Numbered from the stretch's first letter, positions 18,121 to 26,935 are shown. The stretch: DNA of 64,000 nucleotides from Panacagrimonas perspica (GCF_004364935.1 NZ_SOBT01000009.1:271994-335993); one strand, 5' to 3'. Program-made: numbers and translations. Notes: generated by a model from the sequence alone, not told the origin.

Positions 18121-18173
18121 GCCCGAATCAGCAGCAAGGCGCGGCGCCAGACCGCGACCCAGCAGGAGGAGAA

Positions 18174-18533
18174 ATGACGATGACAGCACCCGAGAGCTCC
18201 CTGCCGAGGGACTTCGCAGACCTCGAACCCTTCGTGGCTTACTGGGCGGGCGAGACCAACGACATCCGCTGGGATCGCCGCTCGCGCGCGCCGATGGAGC
18301 AGATCCGTCGCTTCTACGACGCGATGCTGCCGCGCGCCGACGAGGCGCTGACGTATCTCGAGCAGTTTCCGCTCGGCGAAGCACCGGCCGACGCGACGCG
18401 TCTGCTGTGCCTGCTGCTGTCGCTGCCGCACGCGGCGATGGCCGTGGAGTTCCATCGGCAACCGCGCGCCGCCGCATCGCCCTTCCCGCACGGAATGAAC
18501 GTGGCAAAGGGACCCTGGCCGCAAGGCTGGTGA
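18174..18533 (+). CDS. Small protein of unknown function in the catabolic operon
   Basis: I do not recognise this 119-residue protein. It has a strong ribosome-binding site (AGGAGGAGAA) right before the ATG at 18174, and it is spaced like an operon member (54 bases after the FAH gene, 47 before the Rieske gene), so I believe it is real. It is acidic at first (DFADLEPFVAYWAGETNDIRW), has a helical middle with MEQIRRFYDAM and ADATRLLCLLLSLPHAAMAVEF, and a Pro/Gly-rich tail. There is no signal peptide, metal motif or Cys pair. It could be an accessory or oligomerisation partner of the following oxygenase. It is unlike the NTF2-fold small subunits of dioxygenases. Confidence 0.7.
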   Translation: MTMTAPESSLPRDFADLEPFVAYWAGETNDIRWDRRSRAPMEQIRRFYDAMLPRADEALTYLEQFPLGEAPADATRLLCLLLSLPHAAMAVEFHRQPRAAASPFPHGMNVAKGPWPQGW

Positions 18534-18580
18534 GTTCCAGGCGTCCCAGACAAGGCGCCCCAAACCCTGGAGAGAGACCC

Positions 18581-19849
18581 ATGACGAAGTACGAACCGGA
18601 AATGCAGAAATCCGCGTTCCCCAAGCTCACCGAGCCCAACGGCCTCGACACCGGGCCGATCCCGATCGAGCCGTATATCTCGCCCGAGTGGTTCGAGAAG
18701 GAACGCGAGCAGATCTTCGGCCGCGCCTGGCTGTGCATGGGCCGCATCGAGCAGCTGCCCGAACCGGACACCTACATCGTCAAGGAGATCGAGGTCCGCG
18801 GCGTGATCGCCCTGATCACGCGCGACAAGGCCGACAAGGTGCGCGCGTTCCACAACGTCTGCTCGCACCGAGCGAACATGATCGTGCAGGACAGCGCCGG
18901 CAAGGGCAGTCGCTTCGTCTGCAAGTACCACAACTGGGCCTACCGCAACGACGGCGACTGCATCGGCGTGCCCGACCGCGCCAACTTCTTCAACCTCGAC
19001 ATCAAGAAGTGCGGTCTGACGCCGATCGTCTGCGACGTCTGGGAAGGCTGGATCTTCATCAACCTGCAGAAGGTGCCCGAAGTTTCCCTGAAGGAATTCC
19101 TCGGGCCATTCGGCGAGGCCTTCACCAATGCGCCGGCGCCGTCGGCCGAGCACGCGTTCAACGTCAACGTTTCCACGATGAAGGCGAACTGGAAGACGAC
19201 GATCGATGCGTTCTGCGAGTCGTACCACGTGCCGGTGCTGCACCCGGACACGGTGGGCGCGACCTTCGCCAACGACAGCAACCCGTACTCGCGTCCGCTC
19301 AGCGGCCACGCGCGCGGCGCGCATCGCACGATGACCACGTTCGGCAATCCGGACTACGTCCCACCCGAGCACGCCTTGGTGGAGCGTCTGGCGTACAGCA
19401 ACCTCGACCTCGGCAACACGCTGGGCGCCAACGATGCCAAGGAGATCCAGGCCCTGCTCGATCATCCGGCGATCAACCCGCGGCGCGTGCCGAACTGGGC
19501 CACCGAGATCGCGTGGATCTTCCCGAACTTCCTGATCTTCTATTCGCCCGGCGGCTTCTTCACGCTGGAGTTCTGGCCGCTGAGCGTCAACAGCACGCGC
19601 TGGGTCGCTCGCATGCATATCCCGAAGGCCAAGGACGTGCGCCAGCGCTTCCAGCAGGAGCATCACAACTGCCGCATGGCGGAGATCTTCCTCGAAGACG
19701 TGGGCAATCTCGAACGCCAGCAGCGCGCCATGGAATCGGGTGCCAAGACCGAGATCGTCCTGCAGGACGGCGAGTTCATGCTGCGCCACTCGATCGAGAC
19801 GATCCGCAAGTGGGTTGCCGCCAAGACGGTGCGCGAGGCGCTGGCCTGA
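18581..19849 (+). CDS. Rieske non-heme iron oxygenase, dioxygenase alpha-subunit type
   Basis: A 422-residue ring-hydroxylating oxygenase. Rieske ligands are Cys94-x-His96 and Cys114-x2-His117 (CSHRA, CKYHNW). The catalytic iron site is NWKTTIDAFCESYH, with Asp209, His216 and His221. Such enzymes hydroxylate aromatic rings or demethylate aryl ethers with electrons from a reductase. No reductase or ferredoxin gene lies in the cluster and no classical beta subunit follows. The ATG at 18581 is preceded by a purine-rich GGAGAGAGA. The next gene starts one base after its stop, so the two oxygenases are translated together. It is clearly different from both the gene at 7999 and the gene that follows. 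Confidence 0.88.
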   Translation: MTKYEPEMQKSAFPKLTEPNGLDTGPIPIEPYISPEWFEKEREQIFGRAWLCMGRIEQLPEPDTYIVKEIEVRGVIALITRDKADKVRAFHNVCSHRANMIVQDSAGKGSRFVCKYHNWAYRNDGDCIGVPDRANFFNLDIKKCGLTPIVCDVWEGWIFINLQKVPEVSLKEFLGPFGEAFTNAPAPSAEHAFNVNVSTMKANWKTTIDAFCESYHVPVLHPDTVGATFANDSNPYSRPLSGHARGAHRTMTTFGNPDYVPPEHALVERLAYSNLDLGNTLGANDAKEIQALLDHPAINPRRVPNWATEIAWIFPNFLIFYSPGGFFTLEFWPLSVNSTRWVARMHIPKAKDVRQRFQQEHHNCRMAEIFLEDVGNLERQQRAMESGAKTEIVLQDGEFMLRHSIETIRKWVAAKTVREALA

Positions 19850-19850
19850 C

Positions 19851-20963
19851 ATGGGGCTCAACGCCTACCTGCGCAACGCTTGGTACGTCGCCGCATGGTC
19901 GACCGAAGTCACGCGCGGCCTGCTCGAACGCACGGTGCTCGAGCAATCGATCGTGCTGTACCGCAAGGAGAACGGCGAGGTCGCCGCCATCGGCAACGCC
20001 TGCCCGCACCGGTTTGCGCCGCTGCACCTGGGCAAGCTGGTCGGCGACACGATCCAGTGCGGCTATCACGGCCTGCGCTTCGACAGCAGCGGCGCCTGCG
20101 TCCACAACCCGCATGCGGGCGGCATGATTCCGCCGAAGATGAAAGTGCCGCAGTACACGCTGGTCGAACGGCACGGAATGATCTGGCTGTGGTTCGGTGA
20201 CGCGGACAAGGCCGATCCCGCCAGCATTCCGGACTTCTCCTGCCATCTGGATCCGGATCTCGCCTTCGTCGGCGGCGTCATCGAGATGAAGGCCAACTAC
20301 GAGCTGATCACGGACAACCTGCTGGATCTGGCGCACGGCGAATTCGTGCACGAGGGCCTGCTGTCGAGCCCGGCGATCACCAACAGCAAGCTCGAGACGA
20401 TCCAGAAAGGCACGACGATCTGGTCCAACCGCTGGATGCCGGACGGCGAGGCGCTGCCCGCGCACGCGATGCTGTGGGAGCACTTCACGCCGGGCAAGAA
20501 TTGCGACCAGTGGGCGTACATGCGCTGGGATGCGCCGGCACACATGCTGCTCGACGTCGGCATCACCGGCCTCAATCGTCCGCGCACCGAAGGCGCCTGG
20601 GTGTACGGCACCGACATCCTGACGCCCAAGGATGCGCACAACACGTATTACTTCTGGGGCATCACGCGCGCGTACAAGACGAAGGATCCGGCTGCGGGCG
20701 AACTGTGGCGCCAGGTCATCAAGGGCGCGTTCGAAGGCCAGGACCAGGTCATCATCGAGGCGCAGCAGCGCATGCTCGGCAATCGATCGCTCGAGGAAGC
20801 CAACGCCGTGATGTTCGCCAGCGACGTGGCCGCGCAGCGCGCACGCAAACTGCTCGCGAGCCTGATCGACAAGGGCATCGTGCCGGACCCGCAGAACCCG
20901 GATCTGCGCGAGCAGCGCCGGGCGAGCGAAGTCACGAGCTCGCCGATCACACCGGCCGTCTGA
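19851..20963 (+). CDS. Rieske oxygenase of the vanillate O-demethylase (VanA) type
   Basis: A 370-residue Rieske oxygenase of the shorter VanA/dicamba-demethylase-like class. It starts right at the characteristic LRNAWYVAAWS. Rieske ligands are Cys51-x-His53 and Cys70-x2-His73 (CPHRFAPL, CGYHGLRF), and the iron site is DNLLDLAHGEFVH with His162 and His167. Enzymes of this class O- or N-demethylate aromatics or hydroxylate them. It usually needs a VanB-like reductase, which is absent here. The ATG at 19851 begins one base after the preceding stop (TGAC-ATG). A GTG-started flavin monooxygenase gene follows two bases after its stop. Confidence 0.88.
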   Translation: MGLNAYLRNAWYVAAWSTEVTRGLLERTVLEQSIVLYRKENGEVAAIGNACPHRFAPLHLGKLVGDTIQCGYHGLRFDSSGACVHNPHAGGMIPPKMKVPQYTLVERHGMIWLWFGDADKADPASIPDFSCHLDPDLAFVGGVIEMKANYELITDNLLDLAHGEFVHEGLLSSPAITNSKLETIQKGTTIWSNRWMPDGEALPAHAMLWEHFTPGKNCDQWAYMRWDAPAHMLLDVGITGLNRPRTEGAWVYGTDILTPKDAHNTYYFWGITRAYKTKDPAAGELWRQVIKGAFEGQDQVIIEAQQRMLGNRSLEEANAVMFASDVAAQRARKLLASLIDKGIVPDPQNPDLREQRRASEVTSSPITPAV

Positions 20964-20965
20964 AT

Positions 20966-22777
20966 GTGAGCGCCCTGCACACCGACATCCTGGTCGTCGG
21001 CGCCGGCGGTTGCGGCCTGAACCTGTCGATCTTCCTCGCCGACCTCGGCGTGGATTTCGTCACCGTCGAGCGCAACACCGAACTCGCGAACCTGCCCAAG
21101 GCGCACTACCTCAACCAGCGCACGATGGAGATCCTGCGCCAGCACGGTGTCGAGGACGACATCCGCGCGCTCGGCACGCCGCCGGACAATATGTCGCGCG
21201 CGATGTGGCTCACGACGCTCGGCGGCGACGGCCCGTTCGACCGCAAGGTCATCTTCGAGATGGACGGCATCGGCGGCACTGGTGAGTCGCAGCGCGCGAT
21301 CTACGATCGCGACAGCGCCTGCCGCTCCGCGAACCTGCCGCTGATCCGCTCCGAGCCGATCTTCCGCCGGCACGCGGACACGCGCGCACCGGGCCGGCTG
21401 CGCTTCGGGCACGAGCTGGTCTCGTTCACGCAGGACGCCGACGGCGTCGACGCGATCGTGAAGAACCTGAAGACCGCCGAGACGCTGTCCGTGCGCGCGA
21501 AGTATCTCGTCGGCGCCGACGGCGGCCGCACGATCGGCAAGTCGCTGGGCAACACGATGGTCGGCCCCTCGGGCCTTGCGAAGAACGTCACCGTCCACTT
21601 CAGCGCCGACCTGTCGAAGCTGCTGCTCGACGATCGCGTGATGCTGCATTTCTTCATCCACCCGACGCGTCGCGGTCCGCTGGCCAGCGGCGCGCTCGTG
21701 CCCGCCGGCGGCGACGACGCGAAGTGGGGCCGCCACAGCGCGGAGTGGATCTTCCATTTCATGGTGGCGCCGGACGATCCCTCGCGCTTCGACGAGGCCA
21801 TGGTCACGCAGCAGATCCGCGAGCTGCTCAAGCTGCCGGACCTGCAGATGACGGTGCACAAGATCAGCCACTGGATGATCGAGGCCGTGCTCGCGTCGAA
21901 GTACCGGTTTGGTCGCGTGCTGCTCGCGGGCGACGCCGTGCATCGGCATCCGCCGGCGTCAGGCCTGGGGCTCAACACCGGCATCCAGGACGCGCACAAC
22001 CTCGCGTGGAAGCTCGCCAGCGTCATCCGTGGCGATGCCGGCGACGCGCTGCTCGACAGCTACGAGCAGGAACGCCGCCCGATCGGCTCGTTCAACGTGG
22101 CCTGGGCGCTGTCGAGCTATTGGAATCATCTGCTGAGCGCGGCCTCGATCTTCGCCATCCACCCGGCCAACGTCTACGAGGCCGTAGGGCAGCCCGACGA
22201 GGACAACGAGATCTCTGGCCTGTTCGCCAACACGCCGGACGGCCGCATGCGCCGCGCGCGCATGCAGGAAGTGTTCGGCACGCATCGCGTCGAGATGTTC
22301 GATCACGACGTCGAGCTGGGCTTCGTCTACGAGAACGGGGCCCTCGTTCCGGACGGAACACCGCTGCCCGAGCGCGATCCCTGGGGCTCCGAGTACCGCC
22401 CGACGACACGGCCCGGGCATCGCCTCCCGCACGCCTGGCTCGAGAGCAAGGGCGAGCGCGTGTCGACGCATGATCTGCTCGACGAGCGCGGATCCTTCCT
22501 GCTGATCGCCAACGCGAGCGGTGGCGCCTGGTGCCAGGCGGCGCGCGCCATCGCGCAGGAGCGTGGTCTGCGCCTGCGCGCCGTGCGCGTCGCAGCCGAC
22601 GGCGACGTGCTGGACACCGATCGACACTGGGCGACGTTGTGCGGCGTCGGCGAAGCCGGCGCCGTGCTGGTACGACCGGACGGCATGGTCGCCTGGCGCT
22701 GTGCCACCGCGCCCGCCGATGCGCCGCAGCAGCTGCGCACCGTTTTTCACCAACTGCTCGGCCCGAAGGCCGGCTGA
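20966..22777 (+). CDS. FAD-dependent aromatic monooxygenase (PheA/TfdB type), copy 1
   Basis: A 603-residue class A flavoprotein monooxygenase. The N-terminal GxGxxG nucleotide-binding motif is VGAGGCGLNLS. The DG motif is GADGGRT (Asp185-Gly186). The second FAD motif is LAGDAVHRHPPASGLGLNTGIQDAHN. A thioredoxin-like C-terminal domain follows (about 480-603), as in phenol hydroxylases. It probably ortho-hydroxylates a phenolic intermediate using NAD(P)H. The start must be the GTG at 20966: the nearby ATG is out of frame and the open frame upstream overlaps the Rieske gene. It is followed, 26 bases later, by a paralogue of similar length. All core motifs are intact. Confidence 0.9.
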   Translation: MSALHTDILVVGAGGCGLNLSIFLADLGVDFVTVERNTELANLPKAHYLNQRTMEILRQHGVEDDIRALGTPPDNMSRAMWLTTLGGDGPFDRKVIFEMDGIGGTGESQRAIYDRDSACRSANLPLIRSEPIFRRHADTRAPGRLRFGHELVSFTQDADGVDAIVKNLKTAETLSVRAKYLVGADGGRTIGKSLGNTMVGPSGLAKNVTVHFSADLSKLLLDDRVMLHFFIHPTRRGPLASGALVPAGGDDAKWGRHSAEWIFHFMVAPDDPSRFDEAMVTQQIRELLKLPDLQMTVHKISHWMIEAVLASKYRFGRVLLAGDAVHRHPPASGLGLNTGIQDAHNLAWKLASVIRGDAGDALLDSYEQERRPIGSFNVAWALSSYWNHLLSAASIFAIHPANVYEAVGQPDEDNEISGLFANTPDGRMRRARMQEVFGTHRVEMFDHDVELGFVYENGALVPDGTPLPERDPWGSEYRPTTRPGHRLPHAWLESKGERVSTHDLLDERGSFLLIANASGGAWCQAARAIAQERGLRLRAVRVAADGDVLDTDRHWATLCGVGEAGAVLVRPDGMVAWRCATAPADAPQQLRTVFHQLLGPKAG

Positions 22778-22803
22778 GTCACGACACTCCTCGAGAACGC
22801 AAC

Positions 22804-24585
22804 ATGAAAACCATCGAAACACCGGTCCTGATCTGCGGCGGCGGCGGCGCAGGCCTGAGCCTGTCGATCTTCCTGTCGGCGCACGGCATCGACAACCTGC
22901 TGGTGGAACGCCACACGACGACCTCGCATCTGCCGAAGGCGCACTACTACAACCAGCGCACGATGGAGATCTTCCGCGAGCACGGCATCGCCGACACGAT
23001 CTACGCGCGCGGCACGCCGTTCGAGAACATGGGCCACATCGTGTGGATGACCTCGCTGTCCGGCGACGGCCCGCTGGACGGCAAGCTGCTCTACAAGATG
23101 GATGCCTTCGGTGGCGGCAAGCTCGAACCGATCTACGACGCCGACAGCCCGACGCGCTCGGGCAACCTTCCGCAGATGCGGCTCGAACCGATCCTGCGCG
23201 AGTTCGCCGAGAAGAGCCCGCGCGCCAAGGTGCTGTTCGGCCACGAGCTGATGAGCTTCGAGCAGGACGACACCGGCGTGACGTCGGTGATCAAGAACCT
23301 GCAGAGCGACGAGGAATTCCAGGTGCGCTCGCAGTACCTGTGCGGCGCCGATCGCGGCCGCACGATCAATCCGAAGCTCGGCATCGAGCTGCAGGGTCCG
23401 AGCAATCTGGTCGACATGGTCAGCACGCACATGACCGCCGACCTGTCGAAGTACATCACCGACGACTCGCCGTTGATCCGCTGGTTCGCCAATCCCGAAG
23501 GCGGCAGCGGCTGGGGCAGCGGCGTGATGGTGGCAATGGGTCCGAACAAGTTCGACCGCCACTCCGAGGAGTGGGTGTTCCACTTCGCGTTCCGCCCGGA
23601 CGATCCGGATTTCAACGAGGACGACATCGTCCCGCGCATCCGCCACCTGCTGCGCATTCCCGACCTCGACATCAAGGTGCACAAGGTCAGCCACTGGATC
23701 GTCGAAGCGGTGCTGGCCAACAAGTACCGCGGTGGTCGCTGCCTGATCCTGGGCGACGCCGCACATCGACATCCGCCGACGACGGGCCTGGGCCTGAACT
23801 CCGGCATCCAGGACGCGCACAACCTCGCATGGAAACTCGCCGCGGTGCTCAAGGGCCAGGCCGGCGACGGACTGCTGGATTCCTACGAGCAGGAGCGCCG
23901 GCCGGTGGCCGCGCGCAACACGCGCTGGGCGCTGATGACGTTCATGAACCACGTCGTCACGGACGCCGGCTTCGGTCTCATCCCGGGCGCGCCGCCCGAG
24001 CTCAACGCCTTCCAGATCACCACGCTGCTGTCGGATAGCGACGAGGGCGAGTGGTTTCGCGCGCGTGCCGACGAAGTCGTCGGCACGCAGCGCATGGAGT
24101 TCCAGGCGCACGACATGGAGCTGGGTTTCCGCTACGACGGCAACGCCGTGGTACCGGACGGAACCGAGCCGCCGCCGCGCGGACGCATGGGCGACATCTA
24201 CACGCCGACGACGCGCCCCGGACATCGCCTGCCGCATGCCTGGCTCGAGAAAGGCGGCAACAAGCTGTCGACGCACGATCTCTGCGGTCGCGGGCGATTC
24301 GTGCTGATCACCGGCGCCAAGGGCGATACCTGGAAAGCCGCAGCCAAGGCGGCGGCCGAGCGCTACGGCGTGCCGGTCGACGTGGTCAGCGTCGGCGCGC
24401 CCGGCCAGGCCGAAGACCGCAGCAACACCTGGTCGAAGCTGCGCCAGGTCGAGGAAGACGGCGCCATCCTCGTGCGTCCCGACGTCCACGTCGGATGGCG
24501 CTGCGCCCGCGCGCCGGTGGATGCCGCCACGGCGCTGTCGGATGCGCTCGGCAGGATTCTCAGCAAAACCAAAGGAAGCCGATGA
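22804..24585 (+). CDS. FAD-dependent aromatic monooxygenase, copy 2 with altered DG motif
   Basis: A 593-residue paralogue of the preceding gene; long shared stretches such as KAHYYNQRTMEIFREHGI suggest an old tandem duplication. It has the N-terminal CGGGGAGLSLS motif, the second FAD motif LGDAAHRHPPTTGLGLNSGIQDAHN and a thioredoxin-like C-terminal domain. The DG motif is changed: GADRGRT has Asp183 followed by Arg184 where Gly is expected, a single GGC-to-CGC difference from its neighbour. DG residues help bind both FAD and NAD(P)H in this family, so activity or coenzyme use may differ. The ATG at 22804 is supported by its position just before the conserved fold. It overlaps the next gene by four bases. 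Confidence 0.88.
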   Translation: MKTIETPVLICGGGGAGLSLSIFLSAHGIDNLLVERHTTTSHLPKAHYYNQRTMEIFREHGIADTIYARGTPFENMGHIVWMTSLSGDGPLDGKLLYKMDAFGGGKLEPIYDADSPTRSGNLPQMRLEPILREFAEKSPRAKVLFGHELMSFEQDDTGVTSVIKNLQSDEEFQVRSQYLCGADRGRTINPKLGIELQGPSNLVDMVSTHMTADLSKYITDDSPLIRWFANPEGGSGWGSGVMVAMGPNKFDRHSEEWVFHFAFRPDDPDFNEDDIVPRIRHLLRIPDLDIKVHKVSHWIVEAVLANKYRGGRCLILGDAAHRHPPTTGLGLNSGIQDAHNLAWKLAAVLKGQAGDGLLDSYEQERRPVAARNTRWALMTFMNHVVTDAGFGLIPGAPPELNAFQITTLLSDSDEGEWFRARADEVVGTQRMEFQAHDMELGFRYDGNAVVPDGTEPPPRGRMGDIYTPTTRPGHRLPHAWLEKGGNKLSTHDLCGRGRFVLITGAKGDTWKAAAKAAAERYGVPVDVVSVGAPGQAEDRSNTWSKLRQVEEDGAILVRPDVHVGWRCARAPVDAATALSDALGRILSKTKGSR

Positions 24586-25610
24586 CGATGCGTGCCTGGC
24601 AATTCAAACACGGCGACAGGATCGCCAGTCTCAAGATCGTGCAGCGTCCCTCGCGCGATCCCGGACCCGGTGAGGTTCGCGTCGCCGTACGCGCGGTCTC
24701 GCTCAACTATCGCGACCTGATGGCGGTCAACGGCCTGTATCCGGTTCGCGTGGAGCATCCGGTCATCGCGGCGTCCGACAGCGCCGGTGAAGTCGTGGCG
24801 GTCGGCGCCGGTGTCACGGCGTTCAAGCCGGGGGATCGCGTCGCCAACACCTTCTTCCAGGATTACGTCGACGGCCGTCAGACGCCCACCAAGAGCCTGC
24901 ACTCGTTCGGCGGTGGCATCGACGGCGTGCTCGCCGAAGAACTGGTGCTGCCCGAGCGCTGCTTCGCGAAGCTGCCGCAGGACATGGACTACGTCGAAGG
25001 CTCGACGCTGACCTGCGCCGGCGTGACGGCGTGGAACGCGATGTTCGCCATCGCCAACCTGCAACCGGGCGCGCGCGTGCTGCTGCTGGGCACCGGCGGT
25101 GTGTCGATCTGGGGGCTGCAGATCGCCAAGGCCGCCGGCATCGAAGCCCTGATCACCTCGTCGAGCGACGAGAAACTCGCCAAGGCCAAGACGCTGGGCG
25201 CGACGCACACGATCAATTACCGCAGCACGCCCGAGTGGCAGCACGAAGTGCTGCGCCTGACCGGCGGCGAAGGCGTGGACCTGGTGCTCGAAGTCGGCGG
25301 CGAAGGCACGTTGTCGCGTTCGGTGGCCAGTGCGCGCTTCGGCGGCGTGGTGGCCTTGATCGGCGGTGTCAGCGGCTTCGGCACCGATCCCAACTTCAGC
25401 CCGATGTCGCTGATCATTGGCGCCAAGCGCATGGAAGGCGTCTACGTGGGCAGTGCGGAGATGCTCGAAAAGCTGTCGCGCTTCGTCGGCCTGACCGGCA
25501 TTCGCCCCGTCGTCGACAAGGTCTTCGCGTTCGACGAAGCGCCCGACGCCTATCGCCATCTCGAATCCGGCCGCCATTTCGGCAAGGTCTCTATCCGCGT
25601 CGGCGCCTGA
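24582..25610 (+). CDS. MDR-superfamily alcohol dehydrogenase / quinone oxidoreductase-like protein
   Basis: A 342-residue medium-chain dehydrogenase/reductase. The GroES-like N-terminal domain has VSLNYRDLMAVNG and VIAASDSAGEVVAVG, and the Rossmann domain has VLLLGTGGVSIWGLQIAKAAG. There is no four-cysteine structural zinc cluster and no typical Cys/His catalytic zinc pair, which points to the zinc-independent quinone-oxidoreductase/enoyl-reductase side of the family. It could reduce a quinone or unsaturated intermediate of the pathway. The start ATG overlaps the monooxygenase stop (ATGA), so translation is coupled. A separate start seven bases on (ATGCGT) is also possible. Confidence 0.85.
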   Translation: MTMRAWQFKHGDRIASLKIVQRPSRDPGPGEVRVAVRAVSLNYRDLMAVNGLYPVRVEHPVIAASDSAGEVVAVGAGVTAFKPGDRVANTFFQDYVDGRQTPTKSLHSFGGGIDGVLAEELVLPERCFAKLPQDMDYVEGSTLTCAGVTAWNAMFAIANLQPGARVLLLGTGGVSIWGLQIAKAAGIEALITSSSDEKLAKAKTLGATHTINYRSTPEWQHEVLRLTGGEGVDLVLEVGGEGTLSRSVASARFGGVVALIGGVSGFGTDPNFSPMSLIIGAKRMEGVYVGSAEMLEKLSRFVGLTGIRPVVDKVFAFDEAPDAYRHLESGRHFGKVSIRVGA

Positions 25611-25652
25611 AGCCGTCGCCTTCGAAATCCCGTTCCTGAAAGGAGAAACACC

Positions 25653-26066
25653 GTGAGCAACAGCACCCGCGAAGTCGCACAGCGTTACATGGACCTGCTC
25701 AGCGCAGGGAAATTCTCCGAGGCCTTCGACATGCTCTCGGACACGGCGGTCTACCGGATCATCGGCACCACGCCGCTGTCGGTGCCGCTGCCCGGGCGCG
25801 AGGCCGTGAAGGCGGCACTGGTGCCGGCGCTAGCCAGTTTCCAGAAGCCGCTCAAGCTGACCTGCCATGAACTGATCGTCGAAGGCAGCCGGGTGGTCAC
25901 CATCGCGTCGGGCGAGGGCGCAGGTCCGACGGGCCTGCCGTACAAGCAGGCGCACTACGCGATGGTGCTGTCCATCGAGAACGGCCAGATCCAGAGCGTC
26001 GTCGAGTTCATGGACACGGTGGCGGTCGAGACCGCCCTGCTCGGCAACAAGCTGGTCCCGGCCTGA
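25653..26066 (+). CDS. SnoaL/NTF2-like protein
   Basis: A 137-residue NTF2-fold protein (QRYMDLLSAGKFSEAFDMLSDTAVYRI at the start, ENGQIQSVVEFMDT near the end) of the SnoaL-like group that includes ketosteroid isomerase-type enzymes and many uncharacterised proteins. A clear GGAGAAACACC precedes the GTG start at 25653. It is the last structural gene of the rightward operon, 42 bases after the MDR gene. With the similar small gene on the leftward side, the island has two NTF2-fold proteins that differ in sequence. Isomerisation or dehydration of a pathway intermediate is possible but not shown. Confidence 0.78.
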   Translation: MSNSTREVAQRYMDLLSAGKFSEAFDMLSDTAVYRIIGTTPLSVPLPGREAVKAALVPALASFQKPLKLTCHELIVEGSRVVTIASGEGAGPTGLPYKQAHYAMVLSIENGQIQSVVEFMDTVAVETALLGNKLVPA

Positions 26067-26149
26067 GCGGCGCCACGTACGCCTTGCACGACACGCGGAT
26101 GCCCGGATTCCGCCACCATTCCGGACCGAAAGCGATCGTGCGAGCGGTA

Positions 26150-26183
26150 CGCGCCGCGCAGGCAAGCCTGCCTGCGCGGCGCG
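26150..26183 (+). terminator. 15-bp GC-rich hairpin before the TetR gene
   Basis: A perfect 15-bp stem (26150-26164 with 26169-26183) around the four-base loop AGCC, ending 23 bases before the tetR-type start codon. There is no T-run. It could end most operon transcripts before the regulator, or act in the regulator's leader. Both are inference. Confidence 0.45.
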
Positions 26184-26206
26184 CGCAATGAAGGAAACGT
26201 AATCAA

Positions 26207-26935
26207 GTGGCAACAAAGACTCCCTCGAAAGAACCGGCCAGGAAGAACGCGCGCGGGCAACGTCGCAGCCATGCGGCGCGCCTGCCCGCGAAATCGCATG
26301 CGTCACCCCGCGCTGCCGTCGCCAAGTCTTCCGCCAAGCGCGCGCGTGGCGACGAGGCCCGGGAGCGCGTCCTGCATGCGGCACTGGAGTGCTTCGGCGC
26401 CTTCGGTTTCGAGGGAACGTCGACGCGCGCCGTCGCCGAACGCGCGGGCCTGAGCCATCCGCTGCTGCTCTATCACTTCGATTCGAAGGACCAGCTCTGG
26501 CAGAGCACGATGGAAGACGTGCTGGGCCGCTACCAGAGTGCGCTCTATGCCCGGCTCGCGCAGGTCGACGTGACGGATGCTGGCGCCGGCCTGCGCGCGT
26601 TCATCGAGAATTTCGTGGAATTCTCGGCCAAGGTGCCGCAGCTGCACCGGATCATGACGCAGGAAAGCACGCAGGGCAGCCAGCGCATCCACTGGCTGAT
26701 CGACGCTCATCTGCTCGACTCGTTCAGCCAGGTCTGCGACATGATCCGGCGCGGACAGGCTTCGGGCGCCGTGCGCAAAGGGGAGGCCGAACGCCTCTAT
26801 TACGCGGTGATCGGTTTGGGCGGAACGCTTTTTTCAGTCTCCACCGAATTCGGGCTTTTGACCCGACGCGATGTCTTTTCCACCGCCGAAGTGCGGAAAA
26901 CCATCGAATTGATCTTCGATTTCCTGTTCCGCTGA
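26207..26935 (+). CDS. TetR/AcrR-family transcriptional regulator
   Basis: A 242-residue regulator. The first ~45 residues form a Lys/Arg/Ala-rich basic tail. The TetR helix-turn-helix is at about 46-95 (RERVLHAALECFGAFGFEGTSTRAVAERAGLSHPLLLYHF), and an all-helical ligand domain follows. Its position just behind the catabolic operon suggests it controls the island and binds the CCATATG dyad at 17152-17170, with a pathway compound as inducer; this is inference. The GTG at 26207 has AAGGA 12 bases upstream. An internal start after the basic tail cannot be excluded. There is no copy of the dyad before its own gene. Confidence 0.88.
   Translation: MATKTPSKEPARKNARGQRRSHAARLPAKSHASPRAAVAKSSAKRARGDEARERVLHAALECFGAFGFEGTSTRAVAERAGLSHPLLLYHFDSKDQLWQSTMEDVLGRYQSALYARLAQVDVTDAGAGLRAFIENFVEFSAKVPQLHRIMTQESTQGSQRIHWLIDAHLLDSFSQVCDMIRRGQASGAVRKGEAERLYYAVIGLGGTLFSVSTEFGLLTRRDVFSTAEVRKTIELIFDFLFR

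Noticed and set aside
25653-26066. Beta subunit of a ring-hydroxylating dioxygenase
   Set aside because: It shares the NTF2 fold but is short (137 residues) and five genes away from the Rieske gene at 18581; SnoaL-like is the safer label.
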